Notes: generated by a model from the sequence alone, not told the origin. Positions 28,379-38,343 are shown, counted from the stretch's first letter. The stretch: 64,000 nucleotides of DNA from Bacteroidales bacterium (GCA_017468435.1 JAFUIP010000020.1:1-64000); one strand, 5' to 3'. Translations and numbers: made by a program.

Positions 28379-29155
28379 TTATTCAGCAGATTCTTCGTTG
28401 CCGGCCAAACCTGAGTCAACCATGATACGACCGCAGTATTCGCAAACGATAACTTTCTTGCGCATACGAATATCGAGCTGTCTTTGAGGCGGAATCTTGT
28501 TGTAGCAACCACCGCAAGCATCACGTTCCACGGTAACCACAGCCAAACCATTGCGAGCATTCTTTCTGATGCGCTTGAAAGCAGCCAGCAAACGAGGTTC
28601 GATGTTTTCTTCCAGAATAGCAGCCTTTTCTCTGAGGCTTTCTTCTTGAGCGCGGGTTTCAGAAATGATTTCGTCCAATTCGGATTTCTTCAAATCCAAG
28701 TCTTTCTGACGTTCAATCAAATCGGCTTCAGCAGTGGCCAATTCTTCGGTTTTCAGTTTCTCGGCGTACTGAGTTTCCTTGATTTTCTTTTCAGAGAATT
28801 CAATTTCAAGACCTTGATATTCAATTTCCTTGCTCAAGAAATCGTATTCGCGGTTGTTGCGAACATTGTCTTGCTGTGCTTTATATTTTTCAATCAATGC
28901 CTTGGCATTTTCAATGTCAGCCTTGCGGTTTTTAACGGCATCAGCAGCAGCCTTGATATCGGCCTTGAAGTTTTCGATACGGGTCTGAAGACCAGCAATT
29001 TCATCTTCCAAATCCTGTACTTCCAAAGGCAATTCGCCTCTCAAAATCTTAATTTTGTCAATTTCGGAAGCCACCAACTGCAATTCGTACAGTGCTTTGA
29101 GTTTTTCTTCTACAGGAATGTCCTTGTTTTCTACTTTCGTATTTTCAGTAGCCAT
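28379..29155 (-). CDS. Coiled-coil protein with C4 zinc ribbon
   Basis: 258 residues. A long coiled coil (about 20-195, heptads rich in Glu/Lys/Ile/Leu) is followed by a zinc ribbon with two cysteine pairs, CGGCYNKIPPQ and CEYCGRIMVDS. This is the COG1579 / zf-RING_7 layout of proteins usually encoded next to Nif3-like genes, as here (28 bp apart). The role is not established; nucleic-acid binding has been suggested. It is third in the aspS-nif3-zinc ribbon operon. Confidence 0.88.
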   Translation of the reverse strand: MATENTKVENKDIPVEEKLKALYELQLVASEIDKIKILRGELPLEVQDLEDEIAGLQTRIENFKADIKAAADAVKNRKADIENAKALIEKYKAQQDNVRNNREYDFLSKEIEYQGLEIEFSEKKIKETQYAEKLKTEELATAEADLIERQKDLDLKKSELDEIISETRAQEESLREKAAILEENIEPRLLAAFKRIRKNARNGLAVVTVERDACGGCYNKIPPQRQLDIRMRKKVIVCEYCGRIMVDSGLAGNEESAE

Positions 29156-29183
29156 AGCTAAAATATTGTAAATGAATTATATA

Positions 29184-29960
29184 TCAGAAATAACAAACCG
29201 GATTTTGTTCAGTTTGTGAAATTCGAACGGCAAAGGTAGCAATATTTTTTGATAATAAGTCGTAAAAAATTTCTTTTGTATATTGCTCCGTTTCAAAATG
29301 ACCCGCATCTACCAGCAAAAGCGCCCCTTCGGGACGAGAGAAATCGTGATACTTCAAATCGGCCGTCAGGTATGCATCGGCGCCGGCAGCCATGGCTTCC
29401 GACAGGAATTCAGCCCCGGAACCACCACAAAGTGCCACCTTCTTGATAGACTTGCCCGTTTTATGCGAATGACGCAGACCACCGCATGAAAAAGTTTTCT
29501 TCACCAAAGCCAGAAAATCATCTTCGGAAATGGGCGTTTCGAACTCCCCTATCATGCCCAGTCCGGCATCTTCCGTTTTGGGAGAAAGGAAACCCAAGCT
29601 GCGCAGTCCAAGCTTTTCACACATTTTGGCACTGACACCCTGGCAAACCGAATCCACATTGGTATGACCCGAATACAGCGCCACATGCTGTTGCAAGGCC
29701 TTGATGACAGAACGTTCCACCGAAGTGCGTCCGGTAATCTGCTTGAGCCCGCGGAAAAGCAAAGGATGATGCGACACCACCATATTGCATCCCAAGGAAA
29801 GGGCCTCGTCTATCACTTCTTCCGACATATCCAGACAAATAAGCACACCCTTCACATCCATCTGAGGGTCACCCACTTGCAGCCCGGAATTGTCGTAAGA
29901 CTCTTGTTTGTCGAGCGAGGCGAAATCTTCTATGATGCGGCAAATATCTGCTACTTTCAT
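29184..29960 (-). CDS. Nif3-like dinuclear metal centre protein (DUF34)
   Basis: 258 residues, the short form without the internal PII-like insert. Metal-binding motifs are VVSHHPLLFRG, SGHTNVDSV and LLVDAGHFETEQ. Family members form hexameric rings; GTP cyclohydrolase or metal insertase roles have been proposed but not settled. Its ATG shares one base with the aspS stop (TAATG), so the two are translationally coupled. Confidence 0.93.
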   Translation of the reverse strand: MKVADICRIIEDFASLDKQESYDNSGLQVGDPQMDVKGVLICLDMSEEVIDEALSLGCNMVVSHHPLLFRGLKQITGRTSVERSVIKALQQHVALYSGHTNVDSVCQGVSAKMCEKLGLRSLGFLSPKTEDAGLGMIGEFETPISEDDFLALVKKTFSCGGLRHSHKTGKSIKKVALCGGSGAEFLSEAMAAGADAYLTADLKYHDFSRPEGALLLVDAGHFETEQYTKEIFYDLLSKNIATFAVRISQTEQNPVCYF

Positions 29961-31720
29961 TATTTGTTTTCAGGCAATTGGATATTCAGACAAAGTTCTT
30001 CCAACTGCGCCTCGTCAATCTGAGAAGGCGCATCGATCATGACATCACGGCCGGCATTGTTCTTGGGGAAGGCAATGCAGTCGCGTATGCTGTCGAGTTC
30101 GGCAAACATGGAAACGATTCTGTCCAAACCGAAAGCCAAACCGGCGTGAGGAGGCGCACCATATTTGAAAGCATTGATGATACAACCGAACTGAGCCAAG
30201 GCCTTTTCTTCGGTGAAGCCCAAGAGTTTGAACATTCTGGCCTGCAATTCACTGTCGTGGATACGAACAGAACCGCCACCCAATTCCACACCATTGATAA
30301 CGCAGTCGTAAGCCCATGAACGAACCTTGCCCTGGTCGGTATCGAGCAATGGAATATCTTCGGGATTAGGCATGGTGAAGGGATGGTGGGTAGCATAGAA
30401 ACGTTGGGTTTCTTCGTCCCATTCGAAGAGCGGGAAATCGACCACCCAAAGAGGTGCATACACCGAAGGATTGCGCAAACCGAGTTGTTCGGCCACTTCC
30501 AGACGCAAAGCGCAAAGTTGTTTCTGAGTCTTGCGCATCTGACCGCACATGATCAGCATCAAATCGCCGTTGGCAGCGCCGAAACGTTCCACCAAAGAAG
30601 CAATCACCTCGGGCGCGTAGAACTTGTCGATGCTCGACTTGATCTGACCTTGTTCGTCTTTCTTGATCCAGATAAGGCCCTGAGCACCAATCTGACTACG
30701 TTTTACAAAATCGGTAAGCTGATCTATTTGTTTGCGAGAATATGAGGCACATCCGGGGGCACAGATACCGGCCACGTAAGGCGCATGGTCGAACACTTGG
30801 AAATTGCCTTCGGGCAAGAGGTCTTTCAACTCCACGAACTTCATGCCGAAGCGGATATCAGGCTTGTCGCTACCATAATATTTCATGGCATCTTCCCAAG
30901 TCATGCGGGGAAAATCGCCTTCGAATTCTATGTTCTTGAGGGTCTTGAACAAATGTTTCATCAAACCTTCGAACATATTGATAACATCTTCCTGGTCGGC
31001 GTAAGACATTTCACAGTCGATCTGCGTAAATTCGGGCTGACGGTCGGCACGAAGGTCTTCATCGCGGAAGCACTTGACAATCTGGAAATAACGATCGAAG
31101 CCGGCCACCATGAGCAATTGCTTGAACTGCTGAGGAGACTGGGGCAAAGCGTAGAATTGTCCGGGATTCATGCGAGAGGGCACCACAAAGTCGCGGGCAC
31201 CTTCGGGCGTCGATTTGATAAGGAAAGGCGTTTCGATTTCCAAGAACTGCTGGCTGTCGAGATAACGACGGGTTTCGAAAGCCAACTTATGACGGAGCTC
31301 TAAGTTGCGACGCACACAAGGACGACGCAAATCGAGATAACGGTATTGCATGCGCAAATCGTCGCCGCCATCGGTTTTGTCTTCGATGGTGAAGGGAGGC
31401 AGAGCCGATTCGTTCAGCAATTGCAATTTGTTCACCACCAATTCCACATCACCGGTGTCAATTTTCGCATTCTTGCTTTCACGCTCGCGCACCAAGCCTT
31501 CTACCTGGATCACATATTCACGACCCAGATGATTGGCAGCTTCGGCCAAATCGGCCTGAAGGCTTTGGTCAAACACTAACTGGGTAAGGCCGTAACGGTC
31601 GCGCAAATCGACGAAGGTCATACCACCCATTTTTCTAAGTCGTTGTACCCAACCGGCCAAGGTTACTTGCTGGCCGAGATGACTGAGCCTGAGCTCTCCA
31701 CAAGTATGCGTTCTGTACAT
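29960..31720 (-). CDS. aspS: Aspartyl-tRNA synthetase
   Basis: 586 residues, class II bacterial AspRS. N-terminal anticodon-binding OB fold ([30 protein letters not shown]), motif 2 [23 protein letters not shown], the bacterial GAD insert, and motif 3 [15 protein letters not shown]. It charges tRNA-Asp. TACTTTTG at 31774-31767 (minus) is a likely -7 element 47 bp before the ATG. It heads a three-gene operon. Confidence 0.98.
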   Translation of the reverse strand: MYRTHTCGELRLSHLGQQVTLAGWVQRLRKMGGMTFVDLRDRYGLTQLVFDQSLQADLAEAANHLGREYVIQVEGLVRERESKNAKIDTGDVELVVNKLQLLNESALPPFTIEDKTDGGDDLRMQYRYLDLRRPCVRRNLELRHKLAFETRRYLDSQQFLEIETPFLIKSTPEGARDFVVPSRMNPGQFYALPQSPQQFKQLLMVAGFDRYFQIVKCFRDEDLRADRQPEFTQIDCEMSYADQEDVINMFEGLMKHLFKTLKNIEFEGDFPRMTWEDAMKYYGSDKPDIRFGMKFVELKDLLPEGNFQVFDHAPYVAGICAPGCASYSRKQIDQLTDFVKRSQIGAQGLIWIKKDEQGQIKSSIDKFYAPEVIASLVERFGAANGDLMLIMCGQMRKTQKQLCALRLEVAEQLGLRNPSVYAPLWVVDFPLFEWDEETQRFYATHHPFTMPNPEDIPLLDTDQGKVRSWAYDCVINGVELGGGSVRIHDSELQARMFKLLGFTEEKALAQFGCIINAFKYGAPPHAGLAFGLDRIVSMFAELDSIRDCIAFPKNNAGRDVMIDAPSQIDEAQLEELCLNIQLPENK

Positions 31721-31959
31721 ATCTATTGATTTTTAGTTCGTTGTGAATGTCTATACAAAGAAGATGCAAAAGTAGTCAATTATCCCCATAAATCATCACG
31801 AATACGAAGACTTTTTTAAGCCTGTTTCCAAAATATTTCAAGCCCCAAAAAATCTGTCTTCATCGGTAAAAAAATATCTTTCAGCCCTTTTCAAAGTCAT
31901 AAAAATGGTTTTTCTTTGCATCTAATTATAGAAAACATCCAAATCTTTAATAACATATT

Positions 31960-34900
31960 ATGAATCAAGAAATTAAGAAAGTACTGGTCTTGGGTTCCGG
32001 CGCACTAAAAATCGGTCAGGCAGGCGAATTCGACTACTCTGGCTCACAGGCACTGAAGGCTTTGCGCGAAGAAGGTATCAAATCTGTGTTGGTAAATCCT
32101 AACATTGCTACCATACAGACATCTGACGGTATTGCTGATACCGTTTATTTTTTGCCCGTCAATACCTACTTTGTAGAAAAGATTATTGAAAAAGAACGTC
32201 CCGATGGCATCTTGCTTGCGTTCGGTGGCCAGACAGCCTTGAACTGCGGTACAGAATTATATACGCAAGGCATCTTGGAAAAATATGGCGTCAAAGTATT
32301 GGGAACCTCGGTAGAAGCCATCATGTACACCGAAGACCGTGACCTTTTCGTCAAAAAACTGGACGAGATCGGCATGAAGACACCTGTAAGCCAGGCTGTT
32401 GAAACCATGGAAGATGCCAAAAAAGCGGCCGAAGCCATCGGTTTCCCTGTCATGATTCGTTCGGCTTATGCTTTGGGAGGCTTGGGTAGCGGCATCTGCA
32501 CCAATCCCGAAGAATTCACTGCTTTGGCAGAACAGGCCTTCTCTTTCTCCAATCAGATTTTGGTAGAAGAATCCCTGAAAGGTTGGAAAGAAATCGAATT
32601 CGAAGTCATCCGCGACAAGAACGACCATTGCTTTACGGTGGCCAATATGGAAAACGTCGATCCTCTGGGCATCCACACGGGTGAATCTATCGTAGTGGCT
32701 CCTACCTGCTCTTTGGACCAGACCGAACTCGACCTCTTGATTGATATTTCGAAAAGAACCATCCGTCACTTGGGCATTGTGGGCGAATGTAACATTCAGT
32801 ATGCCTTCAACTCCGAAACAGACGACTATCGTATCATCGAAGTAAATGCTCGTCTGAGCCGCTCTTCTGCGTTGGCATCCAAGGCTACCGGTTATCCATT
32901 GGCTTTCGTGGCTGCCAAGTTGGCCTTGGGTTATGGTTTGGATGAAATAGGTGAAATGGGTACGCCCAATTCTGCTTATGTCGCTCCTCAACTCGACTAC
33001 ATGATCTGTAAGATTCCTCGTTGGGACTTGACCAAGTTCGTGGGCGTTTCTCGTGAAATCGGTTCATCCATGAAGTCTGTGGGCGAAATCATGTCTATCG
33101 GTAAATCTTTCGAAGAAATCTTGCAGAAGGGTTTGCGTATGATCGGACAGGGCATGCATGGTTTTGTAGGAAACAGAGACATCACTTTTGAAGATTTGGA
33201 TTACGAATTGTCTCATCCTTCCGACTTACGTATTTTTGCTTTGGCAGAAGCTTTGGAACAGGGTTACACCATCGAACGTATCCATGAATTGACCAAGATT
33301 TCTACCTGGTTCATCGAAAAGATGAAGAACATCTGCGATTATACCAAGGTGTTGGCGCAATACGAACATATCGAAGACCTGCCCGCGGACGTTTTGCTCG
33401 AAGCCAAGCGTCTTGGATTCTCCGACTTCCAGATTGCCCGTTACGTGGAAGATCCTCAAGGAAATCTCGAAAAAGAATTGTTGCGCGTGCGCACCTATCG
33501 TAAGAAAAAGGGCGTGTTGCCTTCTGTAAAACGCATCGAAACGGTGGCTTCGGAACATCCCGAACTGACCAATTATCTCTATATGACCTACGACGGCAGC
33601 GATCACGATATTCCTTATTATAAGAATGAAAAGTCTGTCATTGTATTGGGTTCTGGTGCTTACCGCATCGGTAGTAGCGTAGAATTCGACTGGTGTTCGG
33701 TGAATGCCATTCAGACGGCACATAAATTGGGTTACAAATCCATCATGATCAACTATAACCCCGAAACGGTATCAACCGACTACGATATGTGCGACCGTCT
33801 GTACTTCGACGAACTGAGCTTCGAACGCGTACTCGACGTTATCGACTTGGAACAGCCTAAGGGTGTCATTGTTTCCGTGGGTGGCCAGATCCCCAACAAC
33901 TTGGCCATGAAGTTGCATCGTCAGTCTGTGCCCATTCTGGGAACCTCTCCCCTGTCTATCGACCGCGCTGAAAATCGTAATAAATTCTCGGCCATGCTCG
34001 ACCAATTGGATATAGACCAGCCTGCTTGGAAGGAGCTGACCAGTCTGGAAGACATCAAGAGCTTTATCGACAAGGTTGGTTATCCGGTTTTGGTTCGTCC
34101 TTCATACGTACTTTCGGGCGCCGCCATGAATGTTTGCTACGACAACGAAGCCCTTGAAAACTTCTTGCAAATGGCCGTTCAGGTTTCGAAAGAATATCCC
34201 GTGGTGGTTTCAAAATTCTTGCAAAATGCCAAGGAAATCGAATTTGATGCCGTAGCCGATAAGGGCGAAGTGATTGAATACGCCATTTCCGAACATATTG
34301 AATTTGCCGGCGTTCACTCAGGAGACGCCACCATGTGTTTCCCTGCGCAGAAGATTTATTTCGAAACCGCTCGCCGTATCAAGAAAATCAGTAGAAAGAT
34401 TGCCAAGGAATTGAACATCAGCGGCCCGTTCAATATCCAATTCCTCGCCAAGAACAACGAAGTTAAAGTAATCGAATGTAACTTGCGTGCTTCAAGAAGT
34501 TTCCCCTTTGTATCGAAGGTTCTGAAGCGCAACTTTATCGAAACAGCCACTCGCATTATGCTGGAAGCTCCTTATACCAAGCCCGACAAGAATGCTTTCG
34601 ATATCGATTGGATTGGCGTGAAGGCTTCACAATTCTCGTTCTCGCGCTTGCACAAGGCAGACCCCGTTTTGGGCGTGGACATGTCTTCTACCGGCGAAGT
34701 TGGTTGCATCGGTGACGACTTCAACGAAGCATTGATCAATGCCATGTTGGCCACCGGATTCAAAATCCCTTCAAAGGAGAAAGCCATCATGGTATCTTCG
34801 GGCACCAGTAAGTCGAAAGTGGATTTGCTCGATGCTTGCAAAATGCTGAGCGAAAGCGGCTACAAGATTTATGCCACGGCCGGAACCCAGCAGTTCTTGA

Positions 34901-35190
34901 AAGATCATAACATTGAAGCCCAAATGGTTCGTTGGCCGGATGAAAGCCATGGCAGCGAAACCGACCAGATTCTGGATAAGATTTCGCAACATGCTTTCGA
35001 TTTGATCATCAACATTCCCAAGGACTTGACCAAGCGAGAACTGACCAATGGTTACCGTATCCGTCGTGCCGCCATCGATCATAACACGCCGCTCATCACG
35101 AATGCCCGTCTGGCAGCCGCCTTTATCGAAGCCTTCTGCACCATGAGCGCCGATGACATCCAAATCAAGAGCTGGCAAGAATACGAATAA
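31960..35190 (+). CDS. carB: Carbamoyl-phosphate synthase large subunit
   Basis: 1076 residues with the full CarB layout: carboxyphosphate domain (GSGALKIGQAGEFDYSGSQA at the start), oligomerisation domain, carbamoyl-phosphate domain (GSGAYRIGSSVEFDWCSV at about 567), and a C-terminal MGS-like allosteric domain (about 940-1076). It makes carbamoyl phosphate for pyrimidine and arginine synthesis. The small subunit gene carA, which supplies ammonia from glutamine, is not next to it and is not in this window; a PurF paralogue follows instead (29 bp). The 239-bp upstream gap shows no convincing promoter or leader. Confidence 0.97.
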   Translation: MNQEIKKVLVLGSGALKIGQAGEFDYSGSQALKALREEGIKSVLVNPNIATIQTSDGIADTVYFLPVNTYFVEKIIEKERPDGILLAFGGQTALNCGTELYTQGILEKYGVKVLGTSVEAIMYTEDRDLFVKKLDEIGMKTPVSQAVETMEDAKKAAEAIGFPVMIRSAYALGGLGSGICTNPEEFTALAEQAFSFSNQILVEESLKGWKEIEFEVIRDKNDHCFTVANMENVDPLGIHTGESIVVAPTCSLDQTELDLLIDISKRTIRHLGIVGECNIQYAFNSETDDYRIIEVNARLSRSSALASKATGYPLAFVAAKLALGYGLDEIGEMGTPNSAYVAPQLDYMICKIPRWDLTKFVGVSREIGSSMKSVGEIMSIGKSFEEILQKGLRMIGQGMHGFVGNRDITFEDLDYELSHPSDLRIFALAEALEQGYTIERIHELTKISTWFIEKMKNICDYTKVLAQYEHIEDLPADVLLEAKRLGFSDFQIARYVEDPQGNLEKELLRVRTYRKKKGVLPSVKRIETVASEHPELTNYLYMTYDGSDHDIPYYKNEKSVIVLGSGAYRIGSSVEFDWCSVNAIQTAHKLGYKSIMINYNPETVSTDYDMCDRLYFDELSFERVLDVIDLEQPKGVIVSVGGQIPNNLAMKLHRQSVPILGTSPLSIDRAENRNKFSAMLDQLDIDQPAWKELTSLEDIKSFIDKVGYPVLVRPSYVLSGAAMNVCYDNEALENFLQMAVQVSKEYPVVVSKFLQNAKEIEFDAVADKGEVIEYAISEHIEFAGVHSGDATMCFPAQKIYFETARRIKKISRKIAKELNISGPFNIQFLAKNNEVKVIECNLRASRSFPFVSKVLKRNFIETATRIMLEAPYTKPDKNAFDIDWIGVKASQFSFSRLHKADPVLGVDMSSTGEVGCIGDDFNEALINAMLATGFKIPSKEKAIMVSSGTSKSKVDLLDACKMLSESGYKIYATAGTQQFLKDHNIEAQMVRWPDESHGSETDQILDKISQHAFDLIINIPKDLTKRELTNGYRIRRAAIDHNTPLITNARLAAAFIEAFCTMSADDIQIKSWQEYE

Positions 35191-35219
35191 TAGGAATTTT
35201 CACAACACGATAAGATATT

Positions 35220-36626
35220 ATGGGTGGATTTTTTGGAACGATTTCTAAAACATCGTGTGTCAATGACCTGTTTTACGGTACTGACTATAATTCTCATTTA
35301 GGCACCAAACGTGGTGGTATGGCCACCTTCAACGAAGGTAAATTCAAACGCTCCATTCACAGCTTGGAGAATTCTTATTTTCGTTCGAAATTTGAAGAAG
35401 AGTTACCTGAATTCAGTGGCAATTCTGGAATCGGCATCATCAGCGATACCGATTCTCAGCCTATTGTCATCAATTCGTATTTAGGCAAATTCGCCATCGT
35501 TACGGTGGCCTGCATCAACAATATCGCGGAGCTGGAAAAGGAACTGCTCGAAAAGGGCAACCACTTTGCCGAACTCAGTTCGGGCAACACCAACCCGACG
35601 GAACTTATTGCCATGTTGATTACCGAAGGCAAAACCTACAAAGAAGGTATCGAGAATGTTTACAACAAGGTAAAGGGTTCTTGTTCCATGCTTTTGTTGA
35701 CGGAAGATGGCATCATCGTGGCTCGTGACAAATTCGGCCGTACACCGGTTGCTTTGGCTCGCAAAGAAGGAGCCATGGCTGTTTCGAGTGACACTTGCGC
35801 TTTCCCCAACCTTGGTTTCGAGTTGGAGTATCACGTTGGCCCCGGAGAAATTGTCATGCTGAATGCCGATGGTTTTACGCAGTTGCGTCCTGCCAATAAG
35901 CGCAAACAAGTATGCTCTTTCATGTGGGTTTACTTCGGATATCCTGTTTCGGACTACGAAGGCATCAATGTAGATTCGGCTCGTTATCGTTGTGGCATTG
36001 GTCTTGGCAAAACGGATGATACCGACATAGATACCGTTTCTGGTATTCCCGATTCGGGCATAGGTGTAGGACTGGGTTATTCAGAAATACGCAATCGTCC
36101 TTATCGTCGGGCGGTGATCAAATACACGCCTACATGGCCACGCAGCTTTACTCCCAGTGACCAGTCGCGTCGTGCCTTGGTTGCCAAGATGAAACTAATG
36201 GCCAACCGCTCGCTGCTCGATGGCAAACGCGTGGTCTTCACCGACGACTCCATCGTTCGCGGCACCCAGCTCAAGGACAATGTAGCGGTGCTTTATCAAT
36301 ACGGAGCCAAGGAAGTTCACATGCGCATCGGGTGTCCGCCCATTTTGTACTCTTGTCCTTTCTTGAAATTCTCTGCCTCCAAGAGCGATTTGGAATTGAT
36401 CACTCGCAGGAAAATTCAGGAAATGGAAGGTAGTCACGACAAAAACCTGGAACTCTATGCACAAGAAGGCAGCGAACATTACAATCGTCTGGTAGAATCT
36501 ATCCGCAAGCAGTTCGACATCACCACTTTGAAGTTCAGCACGCTGGATAACTTGGTGAAAGCCATTGGAATACCCAAGGAAGACCTCTGTACGCACTGCT
36601 TCGATGGCTCCAGCTATTTTGAGTAA
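35220..36626 (+). CDS. PurF-like phosphoribosyltransferase lacking the glutaminase cysteine
   Basis: 468 residues, aligned to amidophosphoribosyltransferase. The protein begins MGGFFGTISK where active PurF has MCGI; the Cys nucleophile at position 2 is Gly. The oxyanion-hole Asn-Gly is also altered (ACINNIAEL). The phosphoribosyltransferase half looks intact: SGIPDSG, YTPTWPRSF, and the PRPP loop VVFTDDSIVRGTQ (about 338-350). Four cysteines at about 232, 379, 457 and 460 match the 4Fe-4S ligands of the Bacillus-type enzyme. I believe Cys-less PurF homologues of this type are widespread in Bacteroidales; their reaction is unclear. An ammonia-dependent reaction, or a regulatory role beside CarB, is inference. 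Confidence 0.85.
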   Translation: MGGFFGTISKTSCVNDLFYGTDYNSHLGTKRGGMATFNEGKFKRSIHSLENSYFRSKFEEELPEFSGNSGIGIISDTDSQPIVINSYLGKFAIVTVACINNIAELEKELLEKGNHFAELSSGNTNPTELIAMLITEGKTYKEGIENVYNKVKGSCSMLLLTEDGIIVARDKFGRTPVALARKEGAMAVSSDTCAFPNLGFELEYHVGPGEIVMLNADGFTQLRPANKRKQVCSFMWVYFGYPVSDYEGINVDSARYRCGIGLGKTDDTDIDTVSGIPDSGIGVGLGYSEIRNRPYRRAVIKYTPTWPRSFTPSDQSRRALVAKMKLMANRSLLDGKRVVFTDDSIVRGTQLKDNVAVLYQYGAKEVHMRIGCPPILYSCPFLKFSASKSDLELITRRKIQEMEGSHDKNLELYAQEGSEHYNRLVESIRKQFDITTLKFSTLDNLVKAIGIPKEDLCTHCFDGSSYFE

Positions 36627-36642
36627 AATTTACCGGAATCGT

Positions 36643-36673
36643 TTGGCTGTCTCAACTAAAAGTAGTACTTTTG
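36643..36673 (+). promoter_or_regulatory. Promoter of tRNA-Pro
   Basis: TTG at 36643-36645, 20-nt spacer, TACTTTTG at 36666-36673: a full Bacteroidetes promoter match, 16 bp before the tRNA. Confidence 0.8.
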
Positions 36674-36689
36674 CACCCGTTGTTGAAAA

Positions 36690-36763
36690 CGGGGTGTAGC
36701 ACAGTTGGTTAGCGCACCTGGTTTGGGACCAGGAGGTCCCCCGTTCGAGTCGGGGTACCCCGA
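36690..36763 (+). tRNA. tRNA-Pro (TGG)
   Basis: A 74-nt cloverleaf: acceptor CGGGGTG/TACCCCG, D arm GCAC...GCGC, anticodon stem CCTGG/CCAGG with loop TTTGGGA (anticodon TGG), T arm CCCCG-TTCGAGT-CGGGG, discriminator A, no encoded CCA. Confidence 0.95.
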
Positions 36764-36773
36764 CAACAGAAAC

Positions 36774-36811
36774 AAGAAGCCGTGTCAGAAAGTTGATGCG
36801 GCTTCTTCTTT
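36774..36811. terminator. Shared bidirectional terminator (tRNA-Pro / 193-residue gene)
   Basis: A 9-bp stem AAGAAGCCG (36774-36782) / CGGCTTCTT (36799-36807) is followed by CTTT on the plus strand and GTTT on the minus strand. The TGA stop of the convergent gene (36785-36787) lies inside the loop, so the last codons of that gene form part of the terminator. Confidence 0.6.
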
Positions 36812-37366
36812 GTATGCAGTCCATGCTTGACGCAAGGCAAAACTGATTCGCTTAGACACCGGACGCGAAGGTTCGAACACCAAAGGCGCATAGATGTAAT
36901 CTTCTTCCATGTCGGGATAAAACAGTATCTTATAGTGATCGTCGTCCTTCTTGTTCGGTGTCTGCAAAACTATCCCCAGGCGTAAAAGTTCACCCACAGG
37001 GGCTTCTACCAAATCGCCCTCCAAAAAAGCTGTCACAATCATAGATTCGCCGTAAGCCGAACCATCTTCGCAAACCTTCATTTGTTCTTTCAACAAGCCC
37101 TGGGGCGAATAAACCCGGGTAGAAAGTTTCTTGGGATACATACAGTCAAGTTCATACTCATCCAAAAGCAAGCAGTACAATTCCATCGAAGCATCTTGAG
37201 AATCGTATAAAAAATGATAAGCCTCCTGATAGCGGGAAACTGCATTTTCAGCCTCGTCCATATCGGAGAAATAAAGGCTCAGACCTTGTCGCAACAGAGG
37301 TTCCGGTTCACAACTGCGGTCTAAGTTCAAAGCGTTTAGTACAAAAAGAGATGTAGAAGGTGTCAT
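36785..37366 (-). CDS. Protein of unknown function, 193 residues
   Basis: A cytoplasmic-looking, acidic protein with no signal peptide or membrane segment and no motif I recognise. Distinctive stretches are GLSLYFSDMDEAENAVSRYQEAYHFLYD, GESMIVTAFLEGDLVEAPVGELLRLGIVLQT and DMEEDYIYAPLVFEPSRPVSKRISFALRQAWTAYKEE. The codon usage and length suggest a real gene. A minus-strand promoter, TTG (37415-37413), 22 nt, TATATTTG (37390-37383), lies 16 bp before its ATG. Confidence 0.7.
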   Translation of the reverse strand: MTPSTSLFVLNALNLDRSCEPEPLLRQGLSLYFSDMDEAENAVSRYQEAYHFLYDSQDASMELYCLLLDEYELDCMYPKKLSTRVYSPQGLLKEQMKVCEDGSAYGESMIVTAFLEGDLVEAPVGELLRLGIVLQTPNKKDDDHYKILFYPDMEEDYIYAPLVFEPSRPVSKRISFALRQAWTAYKEEAASTF

Positions 37367-37382
37367 TGGTATTTCGTTTACG

Positions 37383-37415
37383 ACAAATATATAACCATCG
37401 GGAAGCCTTTTCCCA
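37383..37415 (-). promoter_or_regulatory. Promoter of the 193-residue gene
   Basis: TTG at 37415-37413, a 22-nt spacer and TATATTTG at 37390-37383 on the minus strand. The spacer is one or two bases longer than usual. The 123-bp gap to the next gene otherwise shows nothing. Confidence 0.5.
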
Positions 37416-37489
37416 ACACCCTCAGTTCATCTTATACACTTTCAGTACAAGAATCTATACTTTAAGGAAAGTTTTGAAAAAAATGATGC

Positions 37490-38254
37490 TCAATCGCGGG
37501 TCAAGCGGAAAATAATGGGCAACAACCAAGCACATCTAACGGCTTCTCCCTTATAAATGGCAGGCTGCATGGGAGGAATATTACCCACCATACGAAGTGC
37601 TTCAAAATCGAGAGAGCCCGCATCGCTGGCATTCAGATAACCGGTAGCGATGTAGCCTTCCTCATCGACGGTAAACTGAACCATGATCTTGCCCTGCAAT
37701 CTTTCTTGCATGGCATCTTTCGGATACTGAAGTTCGTCGGCCAAGAATTGCAACAAGCCTTGTTCACCACCCTGAGGCACAGCGGCTTTATCGGGGTTGG
37801 CATACACGATTTCGTCTTCGCTCAAATGGGTTTTCACACTGCCGTCCTTGGAAATATAAAACGACTGGATATACACCTTATCGCGATATTCTTTCGAGAA
37901 TTTCAACTGATTACGCAAACTCATCATTGCCTTGCGAGCCGCCTTGTCGATTTCCGGACAAAGACCTTTCACCACATGCACGTGAGAAATACGGCCCAGG
38001 CCATACACACTGAATCGAATCACGATGCGGCCTTCGTACAAGAGGGGCTCGTCGCTGGGGTAATTCAGCAATTTATCCATGGTCTTGGCCACTTTCGCAC
38101 CAAATTCTTCGGGATTCTTTATTTCAGGATATTCAAAAGCCGCATAAAAAGCATCGTTCACCTGAGAATGCAACTTCATGTGATTTCCATCTACCTGCGC
38201 AGAAAGCGCGAAGACAGCTAATAAGCAAGAGATTAAAAGGCTCAGTCTTTTCAT
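37490..38254 (-). CDS. Periplasmic protein with two TonB C-terminal-like domains
   Basis: 254 residues from the ATG at 38254, with a signal peptide (MKRLSLLISCLLAVFALSAQ). Two TonB-CTD-like units are seen: EGRIVIRFSVYGLGRISHVHVVKGLCPEIDKAARKAMMSL (about 67-110) and LQGKIMVQFTVDEEGYIATGYLNASDAGSLDFEALRMVGNIPPMQPA (about 185-235). It lacks a membrane anchor beyond the signal, so it is unlikely to be a complete energy transducer; a periplasmic adaptor is more likely. It lies downstream of the ilvC terminator. Confidence 0.78.
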   Translation of the reverse strand: MKRLSLLISCLLAVFALSAQVDGNHMKLHSQVNDAFYAAFEYPEIKNPEEFGAKVAKTMDKLLNYPSDEPLLYEGRIVIRFSVYGLGRISHVHVVKGLCPEIDKAARKAMMSLRNQLKFSKEYRDKVYIQSFYISKDGSVKTHLSEDEIVYANPDKAAVPQGGEQGLLQFLADELQYPKDAMQERLQGKIMVQFTVDEEGYIATGYLNASDAGSLDFEALRMVGNIPPMQPAIYKGEAVRCAWLLPIIFRLTRD

Positions 38255-38287
38255 AATTCGTTTCAGTTTTTGCAGCCGTAAAGGTAT

Positions 38288-38323
38288 AAAAAAACAGGGA
38301 ACAAGCAAGACTGCTTATTCCCT
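38288..38323 (-). terminator. Terminator of the ilv operon
   Basis: Minus-strand stem AGGGAATAAGCA / TGCTTGTTCCCT (12 bp, one G-U pair, loop GTCT) at 38323-38296, followed by C's complement G and seven T (38294-38288). It lies 21 bp after the ilvC stop. Confidence 0.85.
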
Positions 38324-38343
38324 ATTCTATGTTAATTTACAAA

